Assembly: GCA_031308135.1 (NCBI GenBank)
Contig: JAHLJT010009355.1
Coordinates: 7,117,074 to 7,181,073, forward strand
Direction: 5' to 3'
Source: Acheta domesticus
Lineage: Eukaryota; Arthropoda; Insecta; Orthoptera; Gryllidae
DNA: 64,000 nt
The position numbers were made by a program, and so were the translations under genes. The notes beneath the pieces were generated by a model. The model did not search any database and had not been told where the DNA came from. It saw only the letters and a program-made list of their open reading frames with translations. The number at the start of each line of letters is the position of its first letter. Position 1 is the first letter of the stretch. Of this stretch, positions 43,780-56,640 are shown piece after piece.

Positions 43780-45760
43780 TGACATTTTTCAGCCTGTTTG
43801 CATTTATTTTCCGATGTCCCAATTGTATGTTTTAAATCACCTTAACAGTCCAACTATTTAACAAATATGTAGTCTACGTAAGTGAATGTATTTTCCATTA
43901 GTAAATGATGCGTAGTAAATATATAACATAATAAAAATAACAAATCACATGTGTTTCAATCTTTACAATTCTTCAGAATTGAGTAATATTGTTTGATTAT
44001 TCTCAGACTAGAGTACGACTGTGATGTTTTATTTGTTTATTTAAAATAATATTGACGTATGCGGAAGAAGTACATTTTGTGATCCCGAGTATGTCTGCAT
44101 TATAAACAGTGTGCATGAGCCACTGTTCATTGCATAAGCTTACACTCTGCTAAGGGTTACTTTACCCCTTAAAGATATATTGAAGTGTAAGTAATCGATC
44201 GTAACCTCCCATCTTTGTACACGTTTTAGCCAATAACATGGACTCTTTGTTCGAGATTTTATTTAGTTTCCAATTTTTGATAAGTAGGAGAAGTAATAGC
44301 CACAAACCTGATAGTAATGATTGTATTTGAAGTAGAAGAACGGCCTTACTTACCTAGAAACACGGATAGATACTGCAGGAAACGAACGTGAGGCAACCTT
44401 AAATTGAACAAAAAGAGGCATGGAAGCAGTTGGTACACTCAAGATTTAGAACGAGAACTTCCAATGAGAGAACGAGCGCGCCCCATTGTCAAATGCCTAA
44501 TAATAAAATAACATAGTTGGATATTTGAAGAAAGAATGTGCTCGTTTCCCATTCAGTTTAATGTTCTTTTAACTAAATCACTTTGTGAACTTTATTTTTT
44601 GCATTTATCTCGAATGACAGTAAAATTACTTTTCTTAAAATGTTTGTTTTAAATTTAATTCTTACGAATTCATATGGATTCTAGAGTTCAGCGCAACACT
44701 TTGGAAACTGCTAATTTTATGTGGAAACAAAATAAAATGTCCAAGGTGAATATTTGAATGATCGTTGTGTACAACCAATGTGAATGGTTACAGTTGGATA
44801 ATATCTTGCCTAACGTATCACACTCCTCAAGTTGTCCGCATGTTTTATGACTTCTCGAATTTTATAACAATGCTAAAAATGACAGATGTTGAGAAAGGAA
44901 AAACATATTTAGTTAAAATCGCCACACTCTTTAGAATGGTCCAAGATTCCTTTAGGTTTGTGAATATTTACCTTCAATGATGTATATGTTCTCAGTTTAC
45001 CTCATATTTATGACCAATACAACATTCTAGTCAACATTTATTAGTTTTGTAAATATTCGACATCGATATTTCAAGAAACGTCAGCAGTGATGTGGAAAAT
45101 TCAGTTATGTACCGATATCTTTACAAGAACATACTGAATTACAATATTTATTACTCGTATAAAGATGATCTATTTATACAGAAGAGGATTTATTAATAAT
45201 TTTTTACCGACACAAAATTTCTCATAACTCATTGTCTGTCAACGAAAAACATACTTCGATATACGTTTCCAATGAGAAAGATTTTTCAGGAATTGATGTA
45301 GCAATACGATTATTCAAATTGTCTTTTTACATTTAATTTTAAATAATTTCTTGCCTTGAAGCACCTTGAAGCAGATATTAATCCAATTTTAATGTTGCGG
45401 AATCAAAGAAAAAAACGTTTGAAACGTGTTTTCCGTTCATTTTCCAAAAACACAATGTCAGATGTCTTTTTTCACAGAAATGATTTTTATTGAGTTTCCG
45501 TAATACATATTTCCTCATATGAATATTAATGAAAATTCTGTATATGATTTGAAAAATAAGGACATTTTTCTATGAACAATCTATGAAAAATAATTCATTT
45601 TAATTAAGTGTTCATTATTGTATTGCAGAAATGTAATTTACTGTCAATTGCTAAATGCTAGAAAATACGTTTTTTAACACGAAAAACAAGGAAATCATGT
45701 TTTAAAATTTAATTTGTCTCAACACAAAGAACACAACCTCAGTAACCTTGTAGCATCTTC
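43780..45760. other. AT-rich stretch
   Basis: About 2 kb with no gene, repeat or RNA recognised. A 71-codon plus frame at 44,765 has no domain. Confidence 0.55.
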
Positions 45761-45839
45761 CGCTCACAATAGTCTCTTATCCCAGTCGACACGGCATTAT
45801 TTATATTTGTTCCGGCAGACTGTACACTTCGTAGCCTTT

Positions 45840-46560
45840 TCAGAGGCGCGCTCGGCTTAAGTAGCCGCTCCTCCCCCTCCCCCCCCACCCGCCGCCCCGC
45901 GCGGTGGGGAGGGGGGCGCCCGCAAAAGAGACAGTTGCCGCTCGATGAAAGACGCTCGCGCACAATGGCGCCCGCGGCGCGGTGCCGAGCGGCCCGCGTG
46001 TCGCCGCGGCGATGCGAGCGATAGCCGCGGCGAGATGTGAAGTTATTGTGGCGTCCTCCTATCTTCTCCCTCGGCTGTGCGCCCCCATCTCGCCGCCTGC
46101 TGTCGCCCCCTTGCGCCCGCCACCTACACCTATCCCTCCAGCCCGCTCCGCGAGCAATGTCATTTGCATTGAAGTCCACGGCTACCCTTAACCCTTCCTT
46201 CTCAGCCTCCGCTCCGCTCCGCGCCGCGCCGCGCCGTCTCGCGGGCTGCTCGCTTTCTCCCCCTCTTTTCCCGGGACCTCTCTCCCTTTTCCTCAACGCC
46301 GCCGCCGCCCCCGGCGAAGCCGCCGCCGCCGCCCCCGCTTCCTCTTCCACCCTTCTTTTCTTTTTCCCTACCCTCATGAAAATTCCCTATTATTCTCTCT
46401 CCCCAATACACATCCCTTATCCTTTCAACCCGTTCGCCCGGTGTGATATATTCCTCGTCCTGTCTCCGCAGTGGGCTGACGCCCTGCCGGGGCCGCCGCC
46501 CTCGCCCTGACCCCCTCTCCCTCCCCTTCCCTTCCCCCACCCCCGCGCCGACGTCGTCGC
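45840..46560. other. C-rich CpG island
   Basis: CpG-dense and C-rich on the plus strand, with overlapping frames on both strands up to 212 codons (Arg/Ala/Gly/Pro-rich). It includes a perfect octamer site ATTTGCAT at 46,162-46,169. No exon is recognisable. Confidence 0.5.
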
Positions 46561-46990
46561 CGGCGACGAGGAGCCTCCAGCGTCAAATGGCCAGACGGCT
46601 CCGGATCCTAAAAGAATTCCGACGGCGCCGTTTTTTCAGATCACGGGCATTCGCCCGTCCCGAGCGCTCGCTTGCTCGAGCGCTGTTTGCGTAAGAGAAT
46701 GACGCCCGGCCAAGAGAACCCTATTGGCGTCCCTTTGTTTCTGGAAAGGTCCGGTTTCCTGCCAGGTGTCGACCAGGATTCCGACGTCGACTCGCGAAGG
46801 CTTCGTTCGCTTGTGCGAGGAAGAAATTTGATTTCGTCGCGCCAGAGTTTTCGTTTGCCCGGGCGGGCGTCCCGAGATGACTCACATGCAAATGGGATTT
46901 CGGTTTCCTTAATTTAAATTACACGCTGCTATTGGTGTGATTGTAAGGATGAGTCACGGCACATACGCACTGGACATTGGGGGGCGCCTT
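46560..46990. promoter_or_regulatory. possible enhancer: octamer plus two AP-1 sites
   Basis: In unique-looking mixed DNA, TGACTCA (46,878-46,884) lies 1 bp from a perfect POU octamer ATGCAAAT (46,886-46,893). A second AP-1-type site TGAGTCA lies at 46,950-46,956. The adjacent octamer at 46,162 is in the neighbouring CpG island. Clustering of POU and bZIP sites beside an island is enhancer-like; function is inferred. Confidence 0.35.
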
Positions 46991-48085
46991 AACTGCCAAC
47001 TTGAGGGAGAGGGTGCAGTGAAAAACGAGGGCGGGCAGCGTGGTTTGCATTGTGAAGCTTTCAATAGGCAGGAGATGATCGATCATTGATCACCAGGCGT
47101 TTTGACGAAGCTCAAATACATACTCTTTAGCAACGTACGTCCGTAAAAATTAATAACTATGATACATCTCCGTGATCATTTTATTTACTTTATCCTCTTT
47201 TCAAATATTGTCAATTTTATCTTAAGTTCTGTGCCGATCAAAATTAGTTTCTGTAAGATAACCTTTCGAAAGGACCATAATACTTTCTAATATATTTCTT
47301 AAGAATTACTACTTGAGCAGTCGTGGAAATTTACATTAAAGGGTGAAAGGTCAGCAGTATTATAGCTGACGGCCTACGTCAGCGAATTCTTGATTTTTAT
47401 TCCCACGTAATTGTTTAAAATTAAGGAAAGTTGTTGTGAACTTTAATGACACTTTATAATTTGCATCCTTTGGCTGTATTGAATGAAGTTAAATAACTTT
47501 TAAAAATATGAAATTAACTAAAAACTCAGTCAGTTATATTTTAGAACTTAGATTTTGTTTCATATTTTTTTATATTTTTTAAATATTTTTCATGTTATAT
47601 TTTATATTTGAGAACGACGATTAAGACGATAGTATGAAAATAAATAAAATTCACAGTTTATTAAATTTGATATTGCCTTTTAAGAAATGAGAATTTAAAA
47701 GTAAGCACATTATATTCCTTTTTTGATGAAAAAGCCAATTAATAATTTTTCTGATTAAATATTAAATTTTCTGTTTGCGGATTATCTAAGATTGCATCCG
47801 TTTTCTGAAATGCAACAATACAGACACGAGCATCCTAGTTCACGGGCATCCTACGATATATCATATCATTTAATGTAGGGGCATTCTGAAACTTTCCTGT
47901 GTAAGATAACGGCATAAACAATTCTATCTGAAGACATTTAAAATTATAGATTTCCTCCAGTAGTTACGCTGCACATTTCATTCCCTTAATTTCAAATGAA
48001 AAAGACATTTGATTGAAAACAAAAACAAGAATAGAATAAGCAGTTGTAGATATCGATGGTAGCCGTAGATGTACTGCAAACTTAC
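46990..48085. other. AT-rich stretch
   Basis: No gene is recognised. ATGATCGATCATTGATCACC at 47,078 is a cluster of GATC palindromes. Confidence 0.5.
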
Positions 48086-48490
48086 TTCCCCGGCCACCTC
48101 GGCTGCGGAACGGACTAAACATGGCGGAGGCAGGGTGAACAAGGCTCTCTCGCAAGGCATCCTTCATTTGGCGGAGAAGGCGGCGGCGGCGGCGGAGGCG
48201 GCGCGGGTCGCGCGACAAGTACATATAGGTCCCAAGGTGACCGGCCGTAAGACGCCCTAACAAGCCCTGGGCCGCGATGTAATTCCGTTCGCAGCCCGCG
48301 ATAAATTAACCCTCCGTTCCCGCCCCGCCCCGCCCAAACGAATCGCCCTCCCCACCCCGCCTCGCCCGGCCCCGCCCGCCCGCCAGCACGTCTCCCTCTC
48401 GCCTTGTGCCTCCTCTGATCTCGATTTGCTCCGGCCCGCCGCCGCACGCCAGCTCTCACTTGATCGCCTTCTCGACCTACGGGAGACTTT
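48085..48490. other. CpG-rich island
   Basis: CpG-dense, with (GGC)n at 48,179-48,197 and a C-rich block at 48,318-48,400. Overlapping frames on both strands are not called. Confidence 0.45.
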
Positions 48491-50520
48491 GGCTCCTTTG
48501 AGTTTTCTATTTTCTAGTTCTGTGATTGAGGGGCGTGGCGTATTTTATTCTTCAAAACATGTACTTCTGTTTCGTATACTGAATAAAAAGGTCAGACCAA
48601 TGCACGTTTTGATCGAGTAGCGATCATTAACAGAGCTGACTAACAACTAAATATTTATTTGTCCTAAAGGCTGGTAGCAGCTGTGATATTGATCTATACG
48701 CGATCGAAAAACAATTAAATTATTGAAATAAGATACCTAGACAAGAGTTTTTTTTCATTTGCGTACAGATTATTGCTTTACATTCATTGCTAAACCACAT
48801 GCGTTCATACACACGAAAGTATTACTTCTTTAACAAAACGTCTCTACTTGAATAAAACGTAGCTAAATTTTTCTGTTACATTTTTATTTAATTTATATTT
48901 TTTAAATGTTTCTTTCTATAGGTAAACAGAATATTTGTAACCACTAAGTGTAAGTTTATATCATCTAAAACATAATCTAGTAATTTGTGATATAGTTAAA
49001 GCATAGCGCTACAAAAAATGTGAAATTAAAGATATTTAATATGCTCTTTTGCTTATTCCTAGAAATCCATTGATTTATAATTTCTAGATCGTGGATCTCG
49101 GTTTTTAAATATCGTTTTTGAAACATATAAATTTTTAATAAGATTTTACTTAATCAAATATGAACACTTGTCCGACTGCAAACTTTAAAAAGAGATATCA
49201 TAGACAGGAAAAATGCACCAAGTAAAGACATTGCAAAGTCAGTAGAAAATAGGATAGATACAATTTAAAAGCAATATCTGTTGCGACTCGGCCCAAAAAG
49301 CGTCATATCGATTTGTGCTTATATCACAGAGTACACAATAACTTTATTGGAAGTTCTATTTTAACTATATTACGTCTTTTATACGAACAATATTCTCAAA
49401 AGTCATTTTCTTTAATCGTGCCACAATAATACTAGTCATTTAATTTTAAATCTTGGAAAGGTATGCCGATCTTATTGAGTTTCGACCACGAAACAATCAC
49501 CACAAAAAAAGCACCGCAGAAGTTTCCTTACCATTCGCACCACAGGTTTTGAATAAGAGTTTCGACAGGGTTGAAGGTCGTTGCCTTTAGCCAGGATCTC
49601 TTCGAGTAACAGGGCTTTCGCAGGAGCTTCACCATGACCAAAGTTAGCTTCAGGTTTTTGCCTCCTCACCAGTTATTAACTAGCGTTTTGTCCCTCCCTG
49701 AACCCCATCTTAAATTCAGCAAAGACCCATCTGGCCTCTAATTGGATACTACAAACAATGTGTTAATAATAGCATGACATAATTAAGAAAAGTCGTAGCA
49801 TTTTAGGAGACGATAAATGTAGTTAATAAATATTTTTCTTTGTAATCGGATATTGAAAACGGACAAGAATCAGTGATACTGTGTACGAAAAAAGATAAAA
49901 CATGTGAAAATCTAATTATCACTATTTACTACTATTTACTCAGAGAATTATTTTCTGTTTACTCACTCATAAAATTCGAAACCAAATACCTGAAAATGTA
50001 GTCTCTTCTTACTAGATCTTAGTGGAAAAATAAGTTGAAGTAGGAAGAAAATAAAAATAATCTTTAAGTAGAAAGCAAATTAAATCAATTCTCATCTATC
50101 AAAAATTAGTGTGTTTAGTAAAAGCAGCTAATTCGCAACAAACTAGTTAGAGAAAAAGCTAGATAGATCTATTTTTTTCCCAAAATGTTTCAAGTAAGGT
50201 AAACCGAACCAGATCATATATCTCGATAAGACCTATTTATTTATGAACCGTATATATTAAGATAAAGTATTCTTATAAATCAATCTATAGGTGTAAATAG
50301 TAATTACATGCTTGTACTAAAATATTGTTTTCTTCCTGGGGATAGATAACACTTCTTAAATAATGAATATTCACACAAAATATGCAAATATCAACTACAC
50401 CGTGTAACATGTCAGACTTCTTGCGGAACTCCCTGATTTGTCTGATGTCTACAGCGATGGTGTTGCTGCTGTGCAAAACGCCTCCACAAAAAGCACTCAA
50501 GTCACAGCGCCTGCCTTTTG
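48490..50520. other. AT-rich stretch with a GC-moderate patch at 49,455-49,740
   Basis: The patch contains a 65-codon minus-strand frame (49,472-49,669) and looks like a diverged repeat or pseudogene piece, but I cannot identify it. The rest is AT-rich and featureless to me. Confidence 0.4.
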
Positions 50521-51480
50521 TATGTGGGCCTACCGTTATAGTTCGCTGCTTCGCTTGCACACCCCCCCTCCGTCCCGCCCTCGCCGCCGCCTCCACCACT
50601 TTTCCGAAGTGTTGCGTTCAAGCGGAACGTTCCCGCCCCTGCCAATCATGCCGCCCCCGCCCCGTTCCCGCCTTGCCCTCACACCGCCCCCGCCGCCGCG
50701 CCGCCTGGCAGTCCCGCCACCATGCCGTCTCCACTCATCTTCCCCCGCCCGCGCCGCCTCCCCGCCCGCCCCGTCCCCGCATCCCCGCCGCTCCCACAAC
50801 CCTCGCCGCCTCGCTGCTCCCCCCCGTTACTCCCCCCGCAGCTCCACCGCCCCCGGATCCCCTCGCCCCTGTCACCCCCGCCCCCCGTCCCCCGTCCCTC
50901 GGCCACCGTTCCCCGGCCCTCGGCCCCCGGCCCCCGTCTCCCGTTCCCCATCCCCCGTCCCCACGTCCCCTCATCACCACGTCACTCCTGCCGCCCCTCC
51001 ACCCCGCCGACCTCGCTGCCGCCGCCACCCCCACCTCCTCCACCGCTCTGTCGCCCCCACCACCTTTGCCTCCTCGACCGCCCCTTCCATGGCCACCCGC
51101 GCTGATGAAAGCGCGGGGTATTGAATTTGGCACAAATCATTTCCTCGCTCCTCCGCCCCGCTCGGGCCAGGCGGCGCAGCGCCGAAGCCGCCGCCGTCGC
51201 TTAGACGTCTCCCCTCGCCTGTCGCCGTTTTTGCCCTGGCGGCGGAGGCGGCGGAGGCGTCGCGGGTTTGCGCCCACGCTTCTTGTTTAGGCTCGCTATG
51301 TATTATGTATCTCCTATATTGATTATTGAAGTTCCCGCTGCCTGCTTGGAATCTCCGCTTTCGCTCTCGTCGTCAGCCTCGCCCTGCCTCCTGGAACACT
51401 CACACTTTCTCTTTGGCGCTGCTAACGGCGAGCGCGTCGCTGGCGCCGTCCAGGTTTACTCCTTGAGCAATGATCAGCGA
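50520..51480 (+). repeat. C-rich CpG island with CCCCCGTCCCC-type low-complexity DNA
   Basis: From 50,560 to 51,080 the plus strand is dominated by irregular CCGCCCC, CCCGTCCCC and CCCCCGGCCC units. Frames of 302, 228 and 127 codons are open in three registers, and minus frames overlap them. The translations are Pro/Ser/Arg-rich in every frame, so they are not called as genes. The final 51,180-51,480 is CpG-rich with mixed sequence. Confidence 0.55.
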
Positions 51481-52330
51481 GCGCTCTTTCAATACGGCTT
51501 CGATAACATTATTCCAAAAGGAAATTTGTATTTGAATTGTCAGTTGATATCGTTATTAATATAATTGCTGGTGATGTATATACCTTTTTAATAATGAAAA
51601 AAGACGGCTGTTTTTATGACATCATATATGTATTATACTCAAATATGTAGATGATTTTGATGCGCCTTTTATTCATGATACCATTATAATATTCAACATT
51701 TTCAAAAATAATATTTTATTTTGCAATTGAATTTTTGGATAAATTGATATCCGCAGAACAATTACTAGGCGATATATCGTCATTATTCTTATGTAAGAAG
51801 GAGATTAGTATTATTTCCCTTCGACATGATCACCAACTTAACTTAGTGCCTTGCTTCCAGAATCTGGCTTATGGTTAATCTCTTTTCTTACGAGATTCAC
51901 TAGAAATTAAAATTGTTATTTTTTATCGTTGCAAACTCTAAATTTAGATCCAAAGGAACTCTGAATTCCATGTTACAAATATTCAAGCACGGTTCTGTCG
52001 GAGTAATTGTAATTGAAAAGAAACCTTTAACATTCCCTTAACATTCCTTTAACATTCATGACGAAAATATTGACACAACCACATTTTAAGATTTATTTAT
52101 TTACTTATTTACTGAGACCACCCCGCTTCTTTACAGGGAAGGCAATCATTTATGTAACACACACACACACACACACGCAAACACACCTATATATACAATG
52201 CCGGTTAATATATTGACTGTATTGCGATGTTGCGATGCGTAGTTGATGAAAGTGTCATATCTTTAAATGTTTCAATTTTTATCAAAGAATAATAACGTAA
52301 CCGACCATGTACGCGTATCTTTGCTTGAAT
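51480..52330. other. AT-rich with short simple repeats
   Basis: TTAACATTCC-type words repeat three times at 52,026-52,057. A (CA)n run lies at 52,157-52,176. No gene is recognised. Confidence 0.6.
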
Positions 52331-53060
52331 GATATGCGTGAACAATTCTCGCAATCAAGACGGAAAGTTGACGGCACGCGCTTTGGCGAAAGCCCAGTGT
52401 TGGCAGATGTCGATAGTGATTCCGAAGCACCCTGTGCCTCTCATTTTCGCGATCCGCGCTGCAGCCTTCGCCGCCTCTTCGGCGCGTCTTGAACCAAACA
52501 ACCAACCCCTTCTTCCGTCACCCCGCCCGCCCCTCCGTCCCTCCCACCCTGGCGCGTCGCACCGCAGCTTCCCCTCCCTCCCCCTCTCCCCCCCCCCGCG
52601 CACCGCCAGCGCCGCCACCGAAAACCCTTCAGTTCGTTATTAAAGATCAATAATTTATGTAAATGGTCTCCTCTTATTCTCTTCATCCCCTCTTCTCTCT
52701 ACACCCCCTGAGAACTCTAGCGCCGCCGCCTGCCCTGCTGCCAATCCAATCTCACCCCCCTCCCCTCGCCCACTTATTTTGCTTTTCACATCCGAAAACT
52801 TTTGCCTTTCACACACAACAGCTTGGATTAGGCAAAGACTTCGACTCGACGGAGAACAAGAGGGAAAATAATATTAAAAAAGGTGAGCGAGAGGAACTGA
52901 GACCGGGACGAGATGGGGAAGGGGGGAGAGGAGGAGTTCGGAGGTGGGGAAAGAGCGAGAATGAGGAAGAGGTTTCAAGTTTCGCTAAATTGACGCCCGT
53001 CTGAAGGAGACGCAGAGCGCAGCACCGTCGCCGGCGGACAAATGAGTAACGTCACGCGCA
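52330..53060. other. CpG island and C-rich low-complexity DNA
   Basis: 52,500-52,620 is C-rich. 52,880-52,960 is purine-rich (GGGGAAGGGGGGAGAGGAGG). No exon is recognised. Confidence 0.4.
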
Positions 53061-53650
53061 AGGGGCGTCTTGGCGTCGTGTTTGGGATCAGATCAATTGA
53101 TTCCCTTTGATCGCTTTCTTGGGGAAAGTAGAAGGCATCGGGACGCCGTGTCATTCGCAGGAGGGAAATTAAAGGAATACCAATTTCTGGAGGGAGCCTC
53201 GGAATTGTTTTTACACCCCAACGTGGAAAGAACCGAACTAATGAAAGGGATGCGGTTAATGACTGAACGGGTCTGCCGCAGAAATTCATAAGGAAGTTTT
53301 CAAACAAATTCCGATGTGATTGAAGCCGCGAATGAGAAGAGAGCTCGGAATTGACTCCATCCGGTTAAGGGGATGAATTAGCTGAACAGGAAAATTGGAA
53401 ATCCGAAGAGAAGGAAATCACATGGAAACGGGATTAGAAGTGTGAAAGATTTTGTGCCTGGGGTTTGTATTTTTCGCTTTGCATTCAAAATACTTCGAAG
53501 TTGTAATTGCCTGCCAAGGAGAAGCACTGGTGTTACATTAAAGGTTTTTCCGTTACAAAGAAGCCCGAACTTTGGAACTATAAACTGCGATTGATCAAAA
53601 TTGCTACGATAACCCATTTTTTTATTGCCCATTAAGTTATGTGAAAACTT
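53060..53650. other. mixed-composition unique-looking segment
   Basis: Non-repetitive DNA including GATCAGATCAATTGATTCCC and GGATGAATTAGCTGAAC. Minus-strand frames (110 and 93 codons) show no domain. Possible regulatory DNA, judged only by composition. Confidence 0.25.
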
Positions 53651-54330
53651 GTATGTCATTTATTTTAATCGCACACTATACAATTCCCTGTTTCTTGGAG
53701 TCTGGCGTAATATTGTTGCTCTACTTGGATCTCTGTTCTTAAAGTAGAACAGGTTCTAAGTAATTAATGATTATTTTTTGATGGTTAAATGTATTTGCCA
53801 GAAAATCATGTTTTCATTACACTTATTTCGTCATGACTCATTTCATCATTTCGTCATTATAGAGTTTTGTAATGTGTTTAGAAAGTTGATGCATTTTCTC
53901 TGATACATTTTATTGATAACGAAAAAAATAAATTGAATCTGTACTCTAGTTGTGTGCATGATATTTAAACAATTACGTTAACAATAAACGTATTTGAAAA
54001 TCAAATAGACGAGAAGAAATAATGAGACTGAAATGCAAAAAGAGGAATATAAAAATGTGGAAGAAAAGATATTAGAAACGAAACAGAAAATGACATCTTT
54101 TCAAAACCTCATAATATTTGCACAACATTTCGTCTGAGACCTCTCATCTCAATGCAGTATATACGTCACATTTCCATACATATTTACAACTTCCTGTCGA
54201 ACCCTTGTCAAAAATATGCCGAAAACATTCCGTATTATGACCCATTTAGCAATATGCTCGTAAACCCGACAGTTAATAACACTCGCATACCGATAACTTC
54301 ACAATCCTTACACGCGACTAAATTTACGGC
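53650..54330. other. AT-rich stretch
   Basis: Nothing recognised apart from TCATTTCGTCAT-type words repeated near 53,827-53,860. Confidence 0.45.
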
Positions 54331-54840
54331 CTCGCCTCGAGTGGGGAAGCCCGCGCCTCCGGAGGCGACCGCGCGGCGTAGGTGTCCCGGAAGGCGTCGT
54401 CTCCCCGCGACAATGACGTCACCTCCGCCTCCCCCACCCCGCCCCGCCCCGCCCCACCCCGCCCGCCCCACCCCGCCCGCCGTCGGCCGTGGAGCGCTTC
54501 GCTGTATATCTGGCAGTGGCGCGTTTAGAACAAATGGATTGTGAACAAATAAAAAGGCGGAGCGAAGCGAGGCGCGACGGTGGCGCCGCCTGGAGGGCGC
54601 CCGTGGAGGAGGGGGTGGGGGATGGGGAGGGGGAGGGGGAGGGCAGGGGCGCCCTTGCGTCGTTACTGAATGGAAACTAATTGACGTTCGATGTCTCGGC
54701 TCTGAGTCAACGCAAGAAGGAAGGCGCCCCGGGGTACTCTTCAAAGGGTTTGTCTGCCTCAACCCCGCCGAGTTCATCCACGCCCCGCCACGCCCCCTTT
54801 CGTCGATGCCTCTTCCGCTGCCATGCATCTCCCTCTTACA
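54330..54840. other. CpG-rich island
   Basis: It is C-rich at 54,430-54,485 (CCCCGCCCCGCCCCACCCCG) and G-rich at 54,600-54,645 (GGAGGGGGTGGGGGATGGGG), so the strand bias switches within the island. The 224-codon minus frame covering it is Pro/Arg-rich and is not called. Confidence 0.5.
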
Positions 54841-55074
54841 GTCGTGGAATTCCGTGGGACTTGCTGTTGCAGTATCTGTCGCGACTTTCATATTCCGTTT
54901 GTGCTTCATTCTATTCTATACATATCCTTTTGCATGCTAACAAAGCGTCTTTAAAGAATGACATATACGAGATGCGAGTTGTAAAAAGACGATGGAATAT
55001 GTGCTGGACCTTTATTTGTCAACAATTTTTCTTCAATAATTATAAGTATCTAGATTATAAATCATGTTGTTTTA

Positions 55075-55300
55075 TGTCATTACCATTGTCATCATCATAA
55101 TCATCATCAAAATAATCGTTCATGCGTTGGGCGTGATTCTGTCTGTAATTTGTTTGTCCCTGCCACCTTGTATATGGTCTTCCAATCCTGTTCCTGCCAA
55201 GGTGCTCAGACTGGCAGACGTGCTTGGTCCAATTGCGAAAACGGTGCATCCATCTGTTTCTACACATTCTTCCTTCCCGTTGTTAGAAGAAATGTCACAA
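55075..55300 (-). pseudogene. LINE C-terminal fragment, minus strand
   Basis: The minus frame reads RWMHRFRNWTKHVCQ, then HLGRNRIGRPYTRWQ, at about 55,250-55,157. It ends in a run of Asp/Asn codons from GAT repeats (55,075-55,115). The order 'RW...R..W..........GRP.TRW' is typical of the C-terminal tail after the reverse transcriptase in several non-LTR retrotransposon groups. No RT catalytic motif remains, so this is a 5'-truncated relic. The exact clade is unknown. Confidence 0.5.
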
Positions 55301-56640
55301 TTTTTATGTAAGTAAAATTTCTCCTTATTGACCAACTGGCTTTCGACAGGAGTAACTCAATTTACATTATTTTAAGTTATTTTTAATATCGTTACTTCGT
55401 ATAATTATTTCTCAGCTATCTCTCTGAAATATGTCATTGGAAAAACCTTGATGTTTTGGCAAATAGTCGTACTGCAGCTTGCATTTATACTTCCTTAATT
55501 TCGTTGATATCACGTACTTGTAATGCGATTGGAAGTGTTTGTGTAATTTTGTTCTTTTTGAATTGTTTTCTGATATTGTTATGTGAAAAGGAGGAGTATG
55601 CAATCATATTGTTAATATGCACTCAATTTTTACGTTTTACTGTTATTGAAGTCTCCCAAAAGTGTATCAAGTATTAAATTTAAGGTTTAATCTGATAAAC
55701 TAAAACAGTATATAGCATTTATGGTAAAAATAATACCAAGTTGAATTTTATCTAAGGTAACTTTATTATGTCCCTCATATTCCAAGGATACAGAAAAACT
55801 TGGTAGTCGAAAGATTAATTACAAGAGATAGGAGAAACAGTCGTGAGGAAGAGAGAGAACGAGAGAGAGAGAGAGAGAGGGAGAAAACCAATGTCTTCCA
55901 CTTAATTATATTAAGATTATATTTTAATATCTGCCACGGACATAGATTACATTTTATATATTTGTCATTTAAATATCATAAAATTAGTAAATTGATATGC
56001 TTGATTTTGTAAAAATAAATTAATTAAAATTAACAACTATTTATCTATTAAGGAAATTATATTCGTTAACAAGGAATCTGAAGCGAATTTTGGAAAGGAA
56101 TAAGAATGTTTCTAAATCCATTAAAGGTAAAAACTTTTTAAAAATTCTTGTTCATGAATATTACTGGAGTGTGTTTGGTGTTTTTATTAATTTTGTATGA
56201 GTTTAATTTCTTTATCCTCTTCTAGTTTCAACGAATATTGTTTTTAACTTCAATGATTCTTCTCCAAAAGTAGATGAACACCTGTGCCTGGTTACATTTT
56301 TTATTATAATCATACAATAATTCTAATAGGTTAATCGTATGTTTTGATTGCAAAATATGTTTTAATTTTTTGTAAATGATCAATTATTGTAGACCAATAG
56401 TGCATCATAGGAAAATTTGACGTGTAGCTCATAGATTATCAAGGTGTTAATTTCTTTGTATAATCAACGTTAATTATTGTTTTGGAGTGATATAATAAAT
56501 AAGAATTACAAGACACAATATACAAAACTTAATCAACTCATATTCTAAAAAAAGTGTTAATCACAAAACAAAGTTGATTATTTTTCAAATCTCAGAAGGC
56601 TTCTTTCATTAACGACGAGAGTTTATCCCGCTTTAGGTTT
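55300..56640. other. AT-rich stretch with (GA)n run
   Basis: A GA microsatellite lies at 55,850-55,880 inside a chance frame. No gene is recognised. Confidence 0.55.

Noticed and set aside
43096..43785. 229-codon minus-strand Pro/His-rich ORF
   Set aside because: Derived from the 174-bp and 15-bp G-rich repeats.
45739..46377. 212-codon minus-strand ORF
   Set aside because: Arg/Ala/Gly-rich, overlapping open frames on the other strand of a CpG island, with no motif.
49455..49740. Possible pseudogene on the minus strand
   Set aside because: GC-moderate patch with a 65-codon frame, but no motif I can name and no second copy in the window.
50382..51290. 302- and 228-codon plus-strand ORFs
   Set aside because: Pro/Ser/Arg-rich translations in several frames on both strands of a C-rich CpG island, with no domain.
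54235..54909. 224-codon minus-strand ORF
   Set aside because: The central part is low-complexity CpG island and the edges show no domain.
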